The position numbers and the translations under genes were made by a program. Positions 18,943-27,977 of a stretch of DNA of 64,000 nt are shown piece after piece. The notes under the pieces are model-generated. The model ran no database searches. It was given only the letters and a program-made list of their open reading frames with translations, and was not told the DNA's origin. Within the stretch, counting starts at the first letter, position 1. Every line of letters begins with the position of its first letter. The stretch comes from Thiothrix phosphatis. GTDB taxonomy: Bacteria > Pseudomonadota > Gammaproteobacteria > Thiotrichales > Thiotrichaceae. The stretch is from contig NZ_JAYMYJ010000030.1 of assembly GCF_035668035.1 (NCBI RefSeq), positions 44,956-108,955 of the forward strand, read 5' to 3'.

Positions 18943-20670
18943 TCATATGTGGAACCAAAGCCAAGCCAGAGGAATGGCCACCACCACCAAGATTTGGCGA
19001 TGACCCGCATAGTTAAAAAAACTGCTTAACTTGACCACCCAACGATCCAGCATTCCCAGTCGGCGATGAATATGCACTGCATCCGACACAGAAATCTTTT
19101 CTCCAAGCCCCAACGTGTGCACACCATTCATGTCATTGGCACCATCGGGCACATAGCGGCTGACGGTTTCTTCGCGATACGTGCTTGTGTCCAGTTGCCG
19201 GATCAGATTGATGTTAAGGCCGCGTCCGTAAACCCCGGCGCAATTCTGCGAAGGCCGGTATAATCTGCCGCCCTCTTCGAAAATCCCTCCTCCTGGCCGC
19301 GCATGGGAAGCGCGTGCAACAACAGGATTCTGTGGATGCGCATGCCACTGGGTGCTCAAGGGGTTATCAGCGTAAAACAAATACAGCGCTTCGCTGGGTG
19401 AGCAACTTTGATGGTTGCGCATGCTGACAAACATCCACCAGCGTCCAGCATGTTCCAACAAAGTCGAATCATAGGCCTCAACATTCTCCATCAGATTTTT
19501 TTCAAACACCCAGCGATACGGAAACGCCTCGCATCGATAAACCTCAATGGTATGATTCTCGGCAGTTTCAGGAATCAGGTAATACTGCCCTTGATATTTA
19601 AAAATAAAGGGGTAAGACAAATGATAAGGTTTTTCCAGAATAGTGACCGGATCAGAATATGAACCGTCTGCATTCAATCGGATACAGGCCAGATGGCCAA
19701 CCCCATTGGCATAAACCAACTCCTCAAAGAACACATACTGCTCACCCTCATGTTCAACCACAAAAGGATCTGCCCAAAAACGGTCACGAGAAGGAATCAG
19801 TTTGCGAAAATGCCCCAACATGCAAAGGCTGCTGGCATCCCCTGCTTCACTGGTCAGCAATATCCACTGCTCATTACGGAATAAGCTGTTATAAAGCTTT
19901 CTGATGAAATTGCTCAGATAACGCCACAACACCCGTAATGTCATCAGCAAACCGGGTGGGGATGAAGCATATTGTTGGGCAAAAGGAAACTGGCGGAGGC
20001 GTGCACTGGCATTCTGGAAAAAGAGGCTCTCCCCAACCTGAGCCAGTTCGGACAAACGCTGCGGAATAAAATCCGCCATCTTCCACAGAGTGCTCTCAAT
20101 TCCCCGGTTGATGGAAACCATGTCTGTACTGGTGGTAGCGTAAAAAATCCTTTCAGGAACAGATTGGCTTGGCAAAGAACGCTCCACCCCCGAAATGATC
20201 TCGTCCTCCCGATTGGCATACTCGCGTATCCCTACATAGCAGTCCATCATCGCAGCCGGATAACCATGGAAATAACGCCATACCCCGTACCGGACACTTG
20301 CTATCACAGCCGATAATGGCTCCTGCCCAGTCAAGTCAATAGCGACATCCAACGTCTGTTCTTTGAGTAATTTCTGATACCGCCGACTATTTGCGGCACA
20401 AAAAAACACATCGCCTAATTGGTCAAGAAAACTGACTGGCTTTTGAGCATTCACTGGCGCTTTGAATATTTTCCCATCCAGAAAATGCAGCACCCTGAAA
20501 AGAAAAAAATTGATTTTTTTTTCTATGCCTGAAGCAAGCGGTTGACGAAAAATGACAGCAACCAACACCCCACCGCCTGACGCCTGCAAACGCTCCAACA
20601 TCAAAGACTGCCACGCAGAAATGTATTCGCCATCAACTATCAGGACGATCCTGAAAAGATTAGCTGACAT
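18943..20670 (-). CDS. Polysaccharide-locus protein with C-terminal beta-propeller (glucosamine inositolphosphorylceramide transferase-like)
   Basis: A 575-residue protein of unproven function. The N-terminal ~200 residues resemble a formyltransferase-like Rossmann region (FRIVLIVDGEYISAWQSLM). The C-terminal part has repeated WADPFVVEHEGEQYVFFEEL, SYPFIFKYQGQYYLIPE and YDSTLLEHAGRWWMFVSM blades, as in the five-bladed propeller of GH43-like and glucosamine inositolphosphorylceramide transferase family proteins. A hydrophobic helix ends the protein. A GAGAG-type ribosome site lies before the ATG. As the first gene of the minus-strand biosynthetic unit, it probably acts on a sugar of the local glycan. 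The family assignment is from pattern recognition only. Confidence 0.6.
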   Translation of the reverse strand: MSANLFRIVLIVDGEYISAWQSLMLERLQASGGGVLVAVIFRQPLASGIEKKINFFLFRVLHFLDGKIFKAPVNAQKPVSFLDQLGDVFFCAANSRRYQKLLKEQTLDVAIDLTGQEPLSAVIASVRYGVWRYFHGYPAAMMDCYVGIREYANREDEIISGVERSLPSQSVPERIFYATTSTDMVSINRGIESTLWKMADFIPQRLSELAQVGESLFFQNASARLRQFPFAQQYASSPPGLLMTLRVLWRYLSNFIRKLYNSLFRNEQWILLTSEAGDASSLCMLGHFRKLIPSRDRFWADPFVVEHEGEQYVFFEELVYANGVGHLACIRLNADGSYSDPVTILEKPYHLSYPFIFKYQGQYYLIPETAENHTIEVYRCEAFPYRWVFEKNLMENVEAYDSTLLEHAGRWWMFVSMRNHQSCSPSEALYLFYADNPLSTQWHAHPQNPVVARASHARPGGGIFEEGGRLYRPSQNCAGVYGRGLNINLIRQLDTSTYREETVSRYVPDGANDMNGVHTLGLGEKISVSDAVHIHRRLGMLDRWVVKLSSFFNYAGHRQILVVVAIPLAWLWFHI

Positions 20671-20701
20671 GATACTCTCACTTGGTAATTATTAGTCATT
20701 G

Positions 20702-22297
20702 TTATATCGCTGCGCTGCCTTGCGCATATGCCGCAGCGCTAGAGTAAACCACCTGCAATGCAGCTTTGTTTTGTACGCCTGGAACAATAACCCCACGCAT
20801 ATTTGCAGCTAATTGATAAATCAACCGTTGTATCCGCCCCGTTTCAGCCTTACGGACAGCAATTGCTGCCACATCAGGCGACAAGCGCACCAGTGAAGGC
20901 TTCACCACCTGCACTAGCCTGATTGCCCGAATATCATCAGGCACGCCGTCAATTGCCAGACTTACGCCTACTGCCCTCAACAACTTGATAAGCTTCCCAA
21001 GTTGCCCCATGTGCGCAAGGCAATCCTCATACTGTAGCGCCACTACAATTCTATTGGTGATGGCAGGGGCAGCATTCAACAAGCTGATCAACAGCTTTAA
21101 CTGGCTTTCATTATTCAGAATCGTCCCGCCCACTGACACAAAAACCAGATAATCGGGCTTTTCACTGCCTTGAGATGACAACTTCAGGATAATTTGCCCA
21201 AGGCTCCAATAATCCAGACGGAAGCGGCTATCAGTAGCCCCCAATTGCCTTACCAAGGATGCATAGCTGACCTTTTTATTTGGTTGTTGTTGGAACTCAG
21301 GTTCCGCTGTATAAATAGTTGGCAACTTTTCGCGCAAACGGTGCAGCTTGTGAAAAAGCATTTTTAATCCATCCAACGGCGGTGCCTGCGTGGCAGCTTT
21401 CGCAGTGCCCGGCTGTTGAGCCTGTGCTGATGCTGCGGGCGTTGGGGGTGTGCGCGATTCAGGCAGCAGATGGATGCGCTCATCTGCGCCTTCCCAAGGG
21501 TTATCCTGCTTCCACAGTGGCGCGCCTTTGCCAATATGCCGTTCCAAAGGACGCACATGCAGCTGGGAGCAACGCTTTCCTTTCAATACCGCAGGGATAA
21601 AACGGATTTCGGCACGCATCCGTTCACCATCCAGTGTCCGCAACGTCGTCAATAAACGATTGGAAGGCTGGCTACTGGTATCCGCCGCCTTGCCCATGAT
21701 GCCAAAAGTTTTTCGCTCAGATGAATCAACCAGTTGGGCAACTGGCATCGAACGCACTTCCGCAATGGATTCAAACCCAAACAAGCTAATGTAGGCGTTA
21801 TTCGCATATAAATGCATTCCCTGGGAAATATAAGCGATGGCCTCCCATGAATAGTCGACCAGCCAATGGCAACGCAACTCCGCCACCCCCAGCAAATGCT
21901 TGCATTGGCGGAAATCATGTTTAACACCGGAATAACGCAACAGAAAATCGATGTACTGACTGAAATATTCGGCATCATCAATCGGCAAAATGCAGGATTC
22001 GACCCCCATCAACCAAGTGGTCAACCCCTGCCACTCGTTGCGGGAAATCAATACTAACAAGGTGTCAGGCGAATAATTCTGCAAAATTTCCAGCAAATCC
22101 AATGAATCGCCCGCTTTGCTTTTGGGGTAAAACAGCAGATGTGGCTTGATTTCCTGCAGAATCGGAATCAACTGCTGTAAGGACGCCACCTGTTTCAGCG
22201 TCGGCAACACATCGGAATTGCGCAGCACCGCCTCCAGCGAGGCGGTCACCTCCGCATCCTGATCAACGACTACACAATGTATCTTCTGCTTTCTCAT
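20702..22297 (-). CDS. REC-PAS-degenerate EAL protein (probable catalytically dead c-di-GMP sensor)
   Basis: A 531-residue cytoplasmic protein. The N-terminal ~120 residues look like a response-regulator receiver (IHCVVVDQDAEVTASLEAVL). A PAS-like domain follows (HLYANNAYISLFGFESIAEV), then a Pro/Ala/Gln-rich linker and a C-terminal EAL-like fold. The EAL domain lacks the EAL signature and most metal ligands: the usual LDDFG region reads LAIDGVPDD and the usual PDxIKLD strand reads VKPSLVRLSP. No GGDEF domain is present. The layout is FimX-like and suggests a binder or scaffold. It lies 96 nt downstream of the PilZ-like gene on the same strand. Confidence 0.7.
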   Translation of the reverse strand: MRKQKIHCVVVDQDAEVTASLEAVLRNSDVLPTLKQVASLQQLIPILQEIKPHLLFYPKSKAGDSLDLLEILQNYSPDTLLVLISRNEWQGLTTWLMGVESCILPIDDAEYFSQYIDFLLRYSGVKHDFRQCKHLLGVAELRCHWLVDYSWEAIAYISQGMHLYANNAYISLFGFESIAEVRSMPVAQLVDSSERKTFGIMGKAADTSSQPSNRLLTTLRTLDGERMRAEIRFIPAVLKGKRCSQLHVRPLERHIGKGAPLWKQDNPWEGADERIHLLPESRTPPTPAASAQAQQPGTAKAATQAPPLDGLKMLFHKLHRLREKLPTIYTAEPEFQQQPNKKVSYASLVRQLGATDSRFRLDYWSLGQIILKLSSQGSEKPDYLVFVSVGGTILNNESQLKLLISLLNAAPAITNRIVVALQYEDCLAHMGQLGKLIKLLRAVGVSLAIDGVPDDIRAIRLVQVVKPSLVRLSPDVAAIAVRKAETGRIQRLIYQLAANMRGVIVPGVQNKAALQVVYSSAAAYAQGSAAI

Positions 22298-22393
22298 GCA
22301 TCAGAAGATACCCATCACGCTGCCGCAAACCTACATAAACACCGATTATCGAGTGTTAAGGGATGATGAACTGCGAAGCAGAAAACTTAGCGT

Positions 22394-24064
22394 TTACAAT
22401 GATTGCCACAACGACGTGAAGTCATCTTCATCCTCTTCCAGCGACCGATCCACCAGTGTTGTAAAACGGAAATAGGCAAAGGCCCCCAAACATTCATCCA
22501 GCAACACCAAGCGCACCCGTTCTTCACGCTCGGCGAACTCCAGCCGGATTTCATCCCCTGCCTGAAAAATATAAGCGGGCAGGATCAACGCAGGATCAGG
22601 CCTGGCACCTTCAATGCTGGGCAGCATCAAACCATCAACAGGCAGTTTCTGCGGCAATGCCCGGTTGGTCACCTGTTGCACTGATAGCACCATCACTTTG
22701 GTGGACAACAACTCAACCCCGCAACATAGCCCTTTGCCGCTGACAAACTCCATCCATTTGATCACGCCAATCATCCAGATCGAGTTATCATCCTCCAAAT
22801 CTTTCAAGGCGACGATTTCACCCACCCTCGCGCCTGACGCCTCCTTGCCTTCCCAGCACAAGCCATAACCGCCAACGCTGGTGTTCATGACGCTCCAGGT
22901 CTGGATGCGGGCCCCTTCTTCTTCGGCCACTTGCTGGATGACGGTTTGTTTTGCCTCACCTTCATCCTCGTAATCTCCTGACATGAAAACATTGAACAGC
23001 GCATCATCCGCCCCCACATCCTCGCTTGCCTCCACCCGTTGGGAGTCACGGATCACCGTCAATACATCCACCATGCGGGTCACCATGCCGATCTTTTCAT
23101 TTTTCGGGAAACGGTTGAAACTGCGGTTGCGCACGGCGGTCAGGTGGTAAATGACCCGTTTGGCCAGATTACGGCTTAGGCCTTCCTGCAAGATCATGGC
23201 GGGCACACCCTTGGCCTCCAGGTCACGGATATGCTCATCCATGCGCGCCACCAACGCCTTCAGGGCCAAGACCCTCACCGTCGGCGAATGCGGCAGGTCG
23301 CTGGCGAGCATCATGAGCGCAGGCTCGTCACTATTGAGGATGATCGCATGGACGTAATCCCCGATCTGTTGACCACCGGAATCCGGCCCAATCCCAACCA
23401 AATAGGAGTTTTGCACAAAATACTGCGTTAACCGGGCGACCTCCCCCTGGCGCAAACTGTAAGGCTTGACAAGCGCTAGCAGGTTCATCTGCACATAACG
23501 CGCCTCAATGGAAGGCGCACCAGGCGCGCAGTCGCGGATTTTCAGCTGGTCAAGGCCATTTTCCGTCGCCAGCAAATACAGATGGTGGATGTCATGCCAT
23601 AGGGTTTCTCGGGTGCGCACGTACACCGAGTAAGTCAGCAGCAACACCCGCCCCATAAAATCCATCGCCCGGTAAATTCCCAACTGCAAGGCTTTCTTGT
23701 TGCCCTCCTTTTTGGTCAGCATGTCCAACGCCGCCAGCTGATAGGAACCGGCGAACTCCAGCATCAATGACTGGGTCAGCTCGAAAATCTTCTGGCTTTT
23801 CTGAGTGAGCGGGAAAGAGCGCGCTTCCAGATGGCGTTGTAACGCCTCCAAAGCAATTTCCACTGCCGGACGCAACATCTCACTGATATTCAGGCGGGTC
23901 ATGGCGGGCAACGCACGGCGGTTCAAGTCCACCAAACCGTGAAAGATGCGCCGAGTGGTTTCACCCGGATCCGCCAACGGCAAAGCGGCTACCCAGGCGC
24001 GCGCCTTGCCCTCGGACAGGGGAATGAATCGGTGATTGGAAATCTGAGCTTCTGCTGTCGCCAT
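22394..24064 (-). CDS. Large PilZ-like domain protein (possible c-di-GMP effector)
   Basis: A 556-residue protein. The N-terminal ~350 residues are mostly helical and soluble, with no family I can name surely. The C-terminal half contains an NTSVGGYGL motif near residue 397, matching the second PilZ signature ([D/N]-X-S-X-X-G), followed by beta-rich sequence. The first PilZ motif (RxxxR) is not obvious upstream; only one Arg sits in the expected stretch. Binding of c-di-GMP is therefore plausible but not shown. The next gene is a degenerate EAL protein, so the pair may form a small signalling module affecting the adjacent polysaccharide locus, a hypothesis based on position. Confidence 0.58.
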   Translation of the reverse strand: MATAEAQISNHRFIPLSEGKARAWVAALPLADPGETTRRIFHGLVDLNRRALPAMTRLNISEMLRPAVEIALEALQRHLEARSFPLTQKSQKIFELTQSLMLEFAGSYQLAALDMLTKKEGNKKALQLGIYRAMDFMGRVLLLTYSVYVRTRETLWHDIHHLYLLATENGLDQLKIRDCAPGAPSIEARYVQMNLLALVKPYSLRQGEVARLTQYFVQNSYLVGIGPDSGGQQIGDYVHAIILNSDEPALMMLASDLPHSPTVRVLALKALVARMDEHIRDLEAKGVPAMILQEGLSRNLAKRVIYHLTAVRNRSFNRFPKNEKIGMVTRMVDVLTVIRDSQRVEASEDVGADDALFNVFMSGDYEDEGEAKQTVIQQVAEEEGARIQTWSVMNTSVGGYGLCWEGKEASGARVGEIVALKDLEDDNSIWMIGVIKWMEFVSGKGLCCGVELLSTKVMVLSVQQVTNRALPQKLPVDGLMLPSIEGARPDPALILPAYIFQAGDEIRLEFAEREERVRLVLLDECLGAFAYFRFTTLVDRSLEEDEDDFTSLWQSL

Positions 24065-24159
24065 GTTTGCCTATCCATTATTATTTTTTCTATATCACCG
24101 CAGTGTAGCAGCATCCAGAACCTTTGCGGAAATTGATGCGACGACCGCGCCGTCCACAC

Positions 24160-26613
24160 TCAGGCCTTCAACAAGGACAACGGCAACACATTCAGCAACG
24201 CCCGCAAATTCCAATACCCGGCCACGCCGACCAGCGCACTGCCCACGACCCCGCCCATCAACAACGGCCACAGATTCAAATGCATATCGAGATCGAACAA
24301 GTAGTAACCGAACAGGTTGCCAGCAGTCAGCGCCAGCAAGCCTGCCAGCAAACCCGCCAATGCGCCCAGCAGCAGGAACTCCCCCCAGATGCGCCGCCGC
24401 AGCTCCGCCCGCCCCGCGCCCAGTGACTTGAGGATGGCGATTTCACGCCGCCGTTCAGCCTTTTGTGATTGCAGCGCGGCGATCAGCACCACCACCCCGG
24501 CGATCAGGGTAAACACGAAAATACCCTCCACCGCCGCGCTGACCTGTTCAATCAGTGAACTCATCTGCGCCATAATGTCGCCAATGTCGATGACTGTCAC
24601 ACTAGGGAATTGGTGGATCAAATCCGTCACCAAGGCTTTCTTCTCACCCAGATGGATGCTGGTGATAAAGGTTTTCGGCAACTGCTCCAACCTGCCCGGC
24701 GCGGCGATCACGAAAAAATTCGGCTGCATGCTGTCCCAGCGCACTTCGCGCACGCTGGTGACCGTGTCGGTCAGGCGCTGCCCAGCGATGTCGAACGTTA
24801 GCGTATCGCCCATGCCGAAATGCAGGGTTTCGCCAATGCCTTTTTCAATCGAGAAACCTTGGGCATTCCCATCAAACCACTTGCCCTGCAACAAAACGTT
24901 ACTGCCTGGAAATTCAGCGAATGATGACAAGTTGAACTCCCGCTCCAACAAACGCTGGGCGCGCTGTTCCGGGTAATCATCCGGCTGCGCCGGTTTGCCG
25001 TTGATTTCCACCAACCGCCCGCGAATCATTGGATACAGCTCGGTTTTGACGCCGTGTGCGGCAAAAAACGCCTGTAACGGCCCAACCTCGGCAGGCTGGA
25101 TATTGATGAGGAAATTGTCGGGCGCATCCGGCGGCAAGGTTTCCTGCCAACGGTCCAGCAAGTCAGTGCGCACCGTGGTCAGCAGCAGCAATGTAAATAG
25201 CCCGGTAGCGAACACCACCACCAACAGCACGGCGCGACGCGAACGCCCCAACGACGGCATCCAGCGGCTCTGCAACCTGCGTCCCACCGTCTGCGTCAGG
25301 CGCAAGGCCGCCACCGCCAATGACCAGAACACGGCCACCCCGACCAATAAACCGGCGAACAGCATTCCGGCCAGTTTCAGATCCTGCGATTGCAACCACA
25401 ACAGGCCAAACACCGCCAGCAGCAGGCTTGCCACCACCACCCATACCGACTGGCGCGGACGCTGCAATGCGCCCTGCAGAATTTGCATCGGCGAGGCATT
25501 CACCAGCTGCAACAACTGCGGCAAGGCGAACCCCAGCAACAGGATGACAGCGGTCAACAAGCCGGTCAGTGCAGGCAATGGGCCGGGCGCGGGCAAGTCC
25601 TTACCCACAAAGCGACTAAGCCATTCCGCCAAACCGAATTGCAGCACCAGCCCCAGCGTCACGCCAATCACCGCCGCCAGCACGGCGGTCAACAGCAACG
25701 AAAACGCATGATCCAACAACACCTGCCGCCGCGACATGCCCATCGCTTTCAGCACCGCCACCGCTGCCAGTTCGCGCCGCATCAGGCTGGTGGAAGTCAG
25801 CGCCACCGCCGCGCCCGCCAGCACCACGCTCAACAGCGTCGCCAACCCGAGAAAACGCCCGGAACGCTGCAAGGTCTGGTCAACCGACGACAGGTCTTCC
25901 GCCAGCGTGCGGATACGTTCGGTCGGTTTCAGCTGCGGCTTGAGTTTCTGCTGCAACTGCCTGACTGCCTTGTCCGTCCCGGCGAACAACTGGTTGAAAC
26001 TGGCGCGGCTGGCTGGCGACAGCAAGCCAGTGGCAGGCAGGTCGTCCAGGTTCATCAGCACCTGCGGAGCCAACTGAAACAAATTGACGCCGCGATCAGG
26101 CTCCTGGGTCAGCACCCGCGTCAATGTGAAAACACTGCGCCCCAACGTCACTTGCGCACCCGGCTTGACGCCAAGATCCGCGAACAGGCGGGACTCCGCC
26201 CAGATTTCGCCACGGGCGGGAAGCTGGCCTGCGGCAAGCTGCTCAGGCGCGTCCGGCGCTGCGGCGGTTTTCAGTTCGCCACGCAGCGGATAACCGCTGG
26301 AAACCGCCTTGAGCTGGCTCAATTGCAATTTGTCGCCACTGGAAACCATGCTGGGGAAACTGATGGTTTCCGCCGTCTCCAGCCCCAAGTCTTTGCCATA
26401 TTGCAGCCAGGCGTTGTCCAATGGGCGGGAAGACGCCAGCACCAGATCGCCGCCCAGCAACTGACGGGCCTGCGCCTGCATGGCATTTTCCACCCGGCTG
26501 CTAAAGAAACCGACAGCGGTGACCACTGTGACGGAAACGATCAGGGCAAGCAGCAACAGCCGCAATTCAGGCATGCGCCAGCGTTGCCGCCAGCGCCGGA
26601 ACAGGAGCTTCAT
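24160..26613 (-). CDS. ybbP: ABC exporter permease, YbbP/FtsX-like
   Basis: An 817-residue membrane subunit of the YbbA-YbbP exporter family. It has two FtsX-type modules: an N-terminal helix followed by a large periplasmic domain, a central multi-helix block (LGLATLLSVVLAGAAVALTS), a second soluble domain and a C-terminal helix block (GIFVFTLIAGVVVLIAALQ). I chose the ATG at 26613 (MKLLFRRWRQRWRMPELR), which overlaps the ATPase stop by 4 nt (ATGA). A longer frame to 26652 would add 13 Pro/Gly-rich residues inside the ATPase gene. The substrate is unknown; the ybbA/ybbP/tesA neighbourhood is conserved in gammaproteobacteria. Confidence 0.9.
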   Translation of the reverse strand: MKLLFRRWRQRWRMPELRLLLLALIVSVTVVTAVGFFSSRVENAMQAQARQLLGGDLVLASSRPLDNAWLQYGKDLGLETAETISFPSMVSSGDKLQLSQLKAVSSGYPLRGELKTAAAPDAPEQLAAGQLPARGEIWAESRLFADLGVKPGAQVTLGRSVFTLTRVLTQEPDRGVNLFQLAPQVLMNLDDLPATGLLSPASRASFNQLFAGTDKAVRQLQQKLKPQLKPTERIRTLAEDLSSVDQTLQRSGRFLGLATLLSVVLAGAAVALTSTSLMRRELAAVAVLKAMGMSRRQVLLDHAFSLLLTAVLAAVIGVTLGLVLQFGLAEWLSRFVGKDLPAPGPLPALTGLLTAVILLLGFALPQLLQLVNASPMQILQGALQRPRQSVWVVVASLLLAVFGLLWLQSQDLKLAGMLFAGLLVGVAVFWSLAVAALRLTQTVGRRLQSRWMPSLGRSRRAVLLVVVFATGLFTLLLLTTVRTDLLDRWQETLPPDAPDNFLINIQPAEVGPLQAFFAAHGVKTELYPMIRGRLVEINGKPAQPDDYPEQRAQRLLEREFNLSSFAEFPGSNVLLQGKWFDGNAQGFSIEKGIGETLHFGMGDTLTFDIAGQRLTDTVTSVREVRWDSMQPNFFVIAAPGRLEQLPKTFITSIHLGEKKALVTDLIHQFPSVTVIDIGDIMAQMSSLIEQVSAAVEGIFVFTLIAGVVVLIAALQSQKAERRREIAILKSLGAGRAELRRRIWGEFLLLGALAGLLAGLLALTAGNLFGYYLFDLDMHLNLWPLLMGGVVGSALVGVAGYWNLRALLNVLPLSLLKA

Positions 26614-27302
26614 ACCAGCACCCCCTCCTCCAGCCGGTAATGCTGGCGGCACTGCGCTGCCAGCGTTTCGTCATGCGTGATCAGCACCAGGGTGGTGTGG
26701 AGTTTTTCCTGCAAATCGAACAGCAAGTCGCTGATTTCGTGGCCAGTGGCGCGGTCAAGGTTGCCGGTCGGCTCATCCGCGAACAGGACTTGTGGCCGGG
26801 TGACGAAGGCGCGCGCCAACGCCACCCGCTGTTGTTCGCCGCCAGAAAGCTGGTTGGGAAAATGCCCCATACGTTCGGCCAGCCCGACCTGCCGCAGGGC
26901 CTCGCGGGCACTTTGCTCCTTCCCCTCTTGCGGGGGAAGGCCGGGATGGGGGGTGAAATCCAGCTCCAGTGGCAGCATGACGTTTTCCAGCGCCGTCAGG
27001 TTTTCCAGCAGATGGAAAGACTGGAACACGAAACCGACCTTGCCCAACCGCAGCGCCGCACGCTGGTCTTCATCCAGACCCGCCAGCGGCTGCCCGAACA
27101 GTTGCGCCGCACCGCTGGTGGGCAGATCCAGCCCCGCCAGCAACCCCAGCAGCGTACTCTTGCCGGAGCCGGATGCGCCAGTGATGGCGACCGATTCCCC
27201 CGCCTCAATGCGCAAGCTGACGCCACGAAGAATTTGCAATTCACGCCCGGCTTGCGGGATAGTCTTCACCAGATTATCGGTCTGAATGATCGTGTTGTTC
27301 AT
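26610..27302 (-). CDS. ybbA: ABC exporter ATP-binding subunit, YbbA/LolD-like
   Basis: A 230-residue ATPase. Walker A is GASGSGKSTLL, the signature is LSGGEQQRVALARAF and Walker B is QVLFADEPTGNLD, followed by the switch His in TLVLITHDE. It energises the YbbP permease encoded downstream with a 4-nt overlap. The region after MLPLELDF contains about 14 extra Pro/Gly/Glu residues (TPHPGLPPQEGKEQ) where homologues have a short linker. That stretch is encoded by a palindromic G-rich DNA element (26918-26952), apparently an in-frame repeat insertion. It is divergent from tesA, with 18 nt between start codons. Confidence 0.92.
   Translation of the reverse strand: MNNTIIQTDNLVKTIPQAGRELQILRGVSLRIEAGESVAITGASGSGKSTLLGLLAGLDLPTSGAAQLFGQPLAGLDEDQRAALRLGKVGFVFQSFHLLENLTALENVMLPLELDFTPHPGLPPQEGKEQSAREALRQVGLAERMGHFPNQLSGGEQQRVALARAFVTRPQVLFADEPTGNLDRATGHEISDLLFDLQEKLHTTLVLITHDETLAAQCRQHYRLEEGVLV
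26918..26952. repeat. Palindromic G/C-rich repeat inserted in frame in ybbA
   Basis: An 8-bp perfect stem (26918-26925 with 26933-26940) and 7-nt loop is followed by a CCGGGATGGGGGG tail. This looks like the small interspersed palindromes common in bacterial intergenic DNA, but here it lies inside a coding region and keeps the frame. A looser relative is seen at 9406-9440. Confidence 0.5.
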
Positions 27303-27320
27303 TGTGTAAGGAATCCATTA

Positions 27321-27977
27321 ATGTTGCGCACACTGTACCTGATCTTTTGCCTGCTGGGGTTTTTACCAGTGATGAATATGGTTGTTATGGCGGGGGAAGC
27401 CGCACCCACGACTGAAAGTTCCCCCACCATCCTGGTGTGGGGGGATAGCCTGAGCGCGGCGTATGGCATCCCGGTGGAAAAGGGCTGGGTGAACCTTTTA
27501 CAGGAAAAACTGGGGGACAAATACACGGTTGTGAACGGCAGCATCAGCGGCGAAACCACCGCAGGCGGCCTGACGCGGCTACCGGATGCGCTCAAGGCGC
27601 ACAAACCGGCTTACGTATTGCTGGAACTGGGTGCCAACGACGGTTTGCGCGGCATTGCCCTGGATGAAATGCGCGCCAACCTCGAACAAATGGTCAAACT
27701 GGCGCAGGCCGCCGATGCGAAGGTGGTGCTGATAGGGATCAAACTGCCACCGAATTACGGGCCTGCATTCAATGACAAGTTCGACGCGGCGTATGTGGAA
27801 CTGGCGCAGCAATATGCGCTGCCACTGGTTCCCTTCCTGCTGGATGGCGTGGCGGACAACTGGGATCTGATGCAGGCGGATGGCTTGCATCCAACCGCCG
27901 AGGCAGAACCCAAGGTGCTGGAAAATGTGTGGAAAGTGCTGGAAGGCGAACTGCCAACACTTCAACACGGCGGTTAG
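27321..27977 (+). CDS. tesA: Arylesterase / acyl-CoA thioesterase I / lysophospholipase L1 (SGNH hydrolase)
   Basis: A periplasmic SGNH-fold esterase of 218 residues. It starts with a signal peptide (LIFCLLGFLPVMNMVVMAG). Block I is VWGDSLSAAYG with the nucleophile Ser. Block II Gly is in GSISGETTAGG, block III is ELGANDGLRG, and block V is DGLHPT with the catalytic Asp and His. The ATG at 27321 follows AAGGA by 8 nt. A much longer frame beginning at 26640 only runs antisense through ybbA. The gene is divergent from ybbA, as in E. coli, and its 3' end overlaps the convergent DUF938 gene by 4 nt. Confidence 0.93.
   Translation: MLRTLYLIFCLLGFLPVMNMVVMAGEAAPTTESSPTILVWGDSLSAAYGIPVEKGWVNLLQEKLGDKYTVVNGSISGETTAGGLTRLPDALKAHKPAYVLLELGANDGLRGIALDEMRANLEQMVKLAQAADAKVVLIGIKLPPNYGPAFNDKFDAAYVELAQQYALPLVPFLLDGVADNWDLMQADGLHPTAEAEPKVLENVWKVLEGELPTLQHGG

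Noticed and set aside
25390..26640. 416-codon plus-strand open frame
   Set aside because: Antisense to ybbP; its translation is Gln/Arg/His-rich noise.
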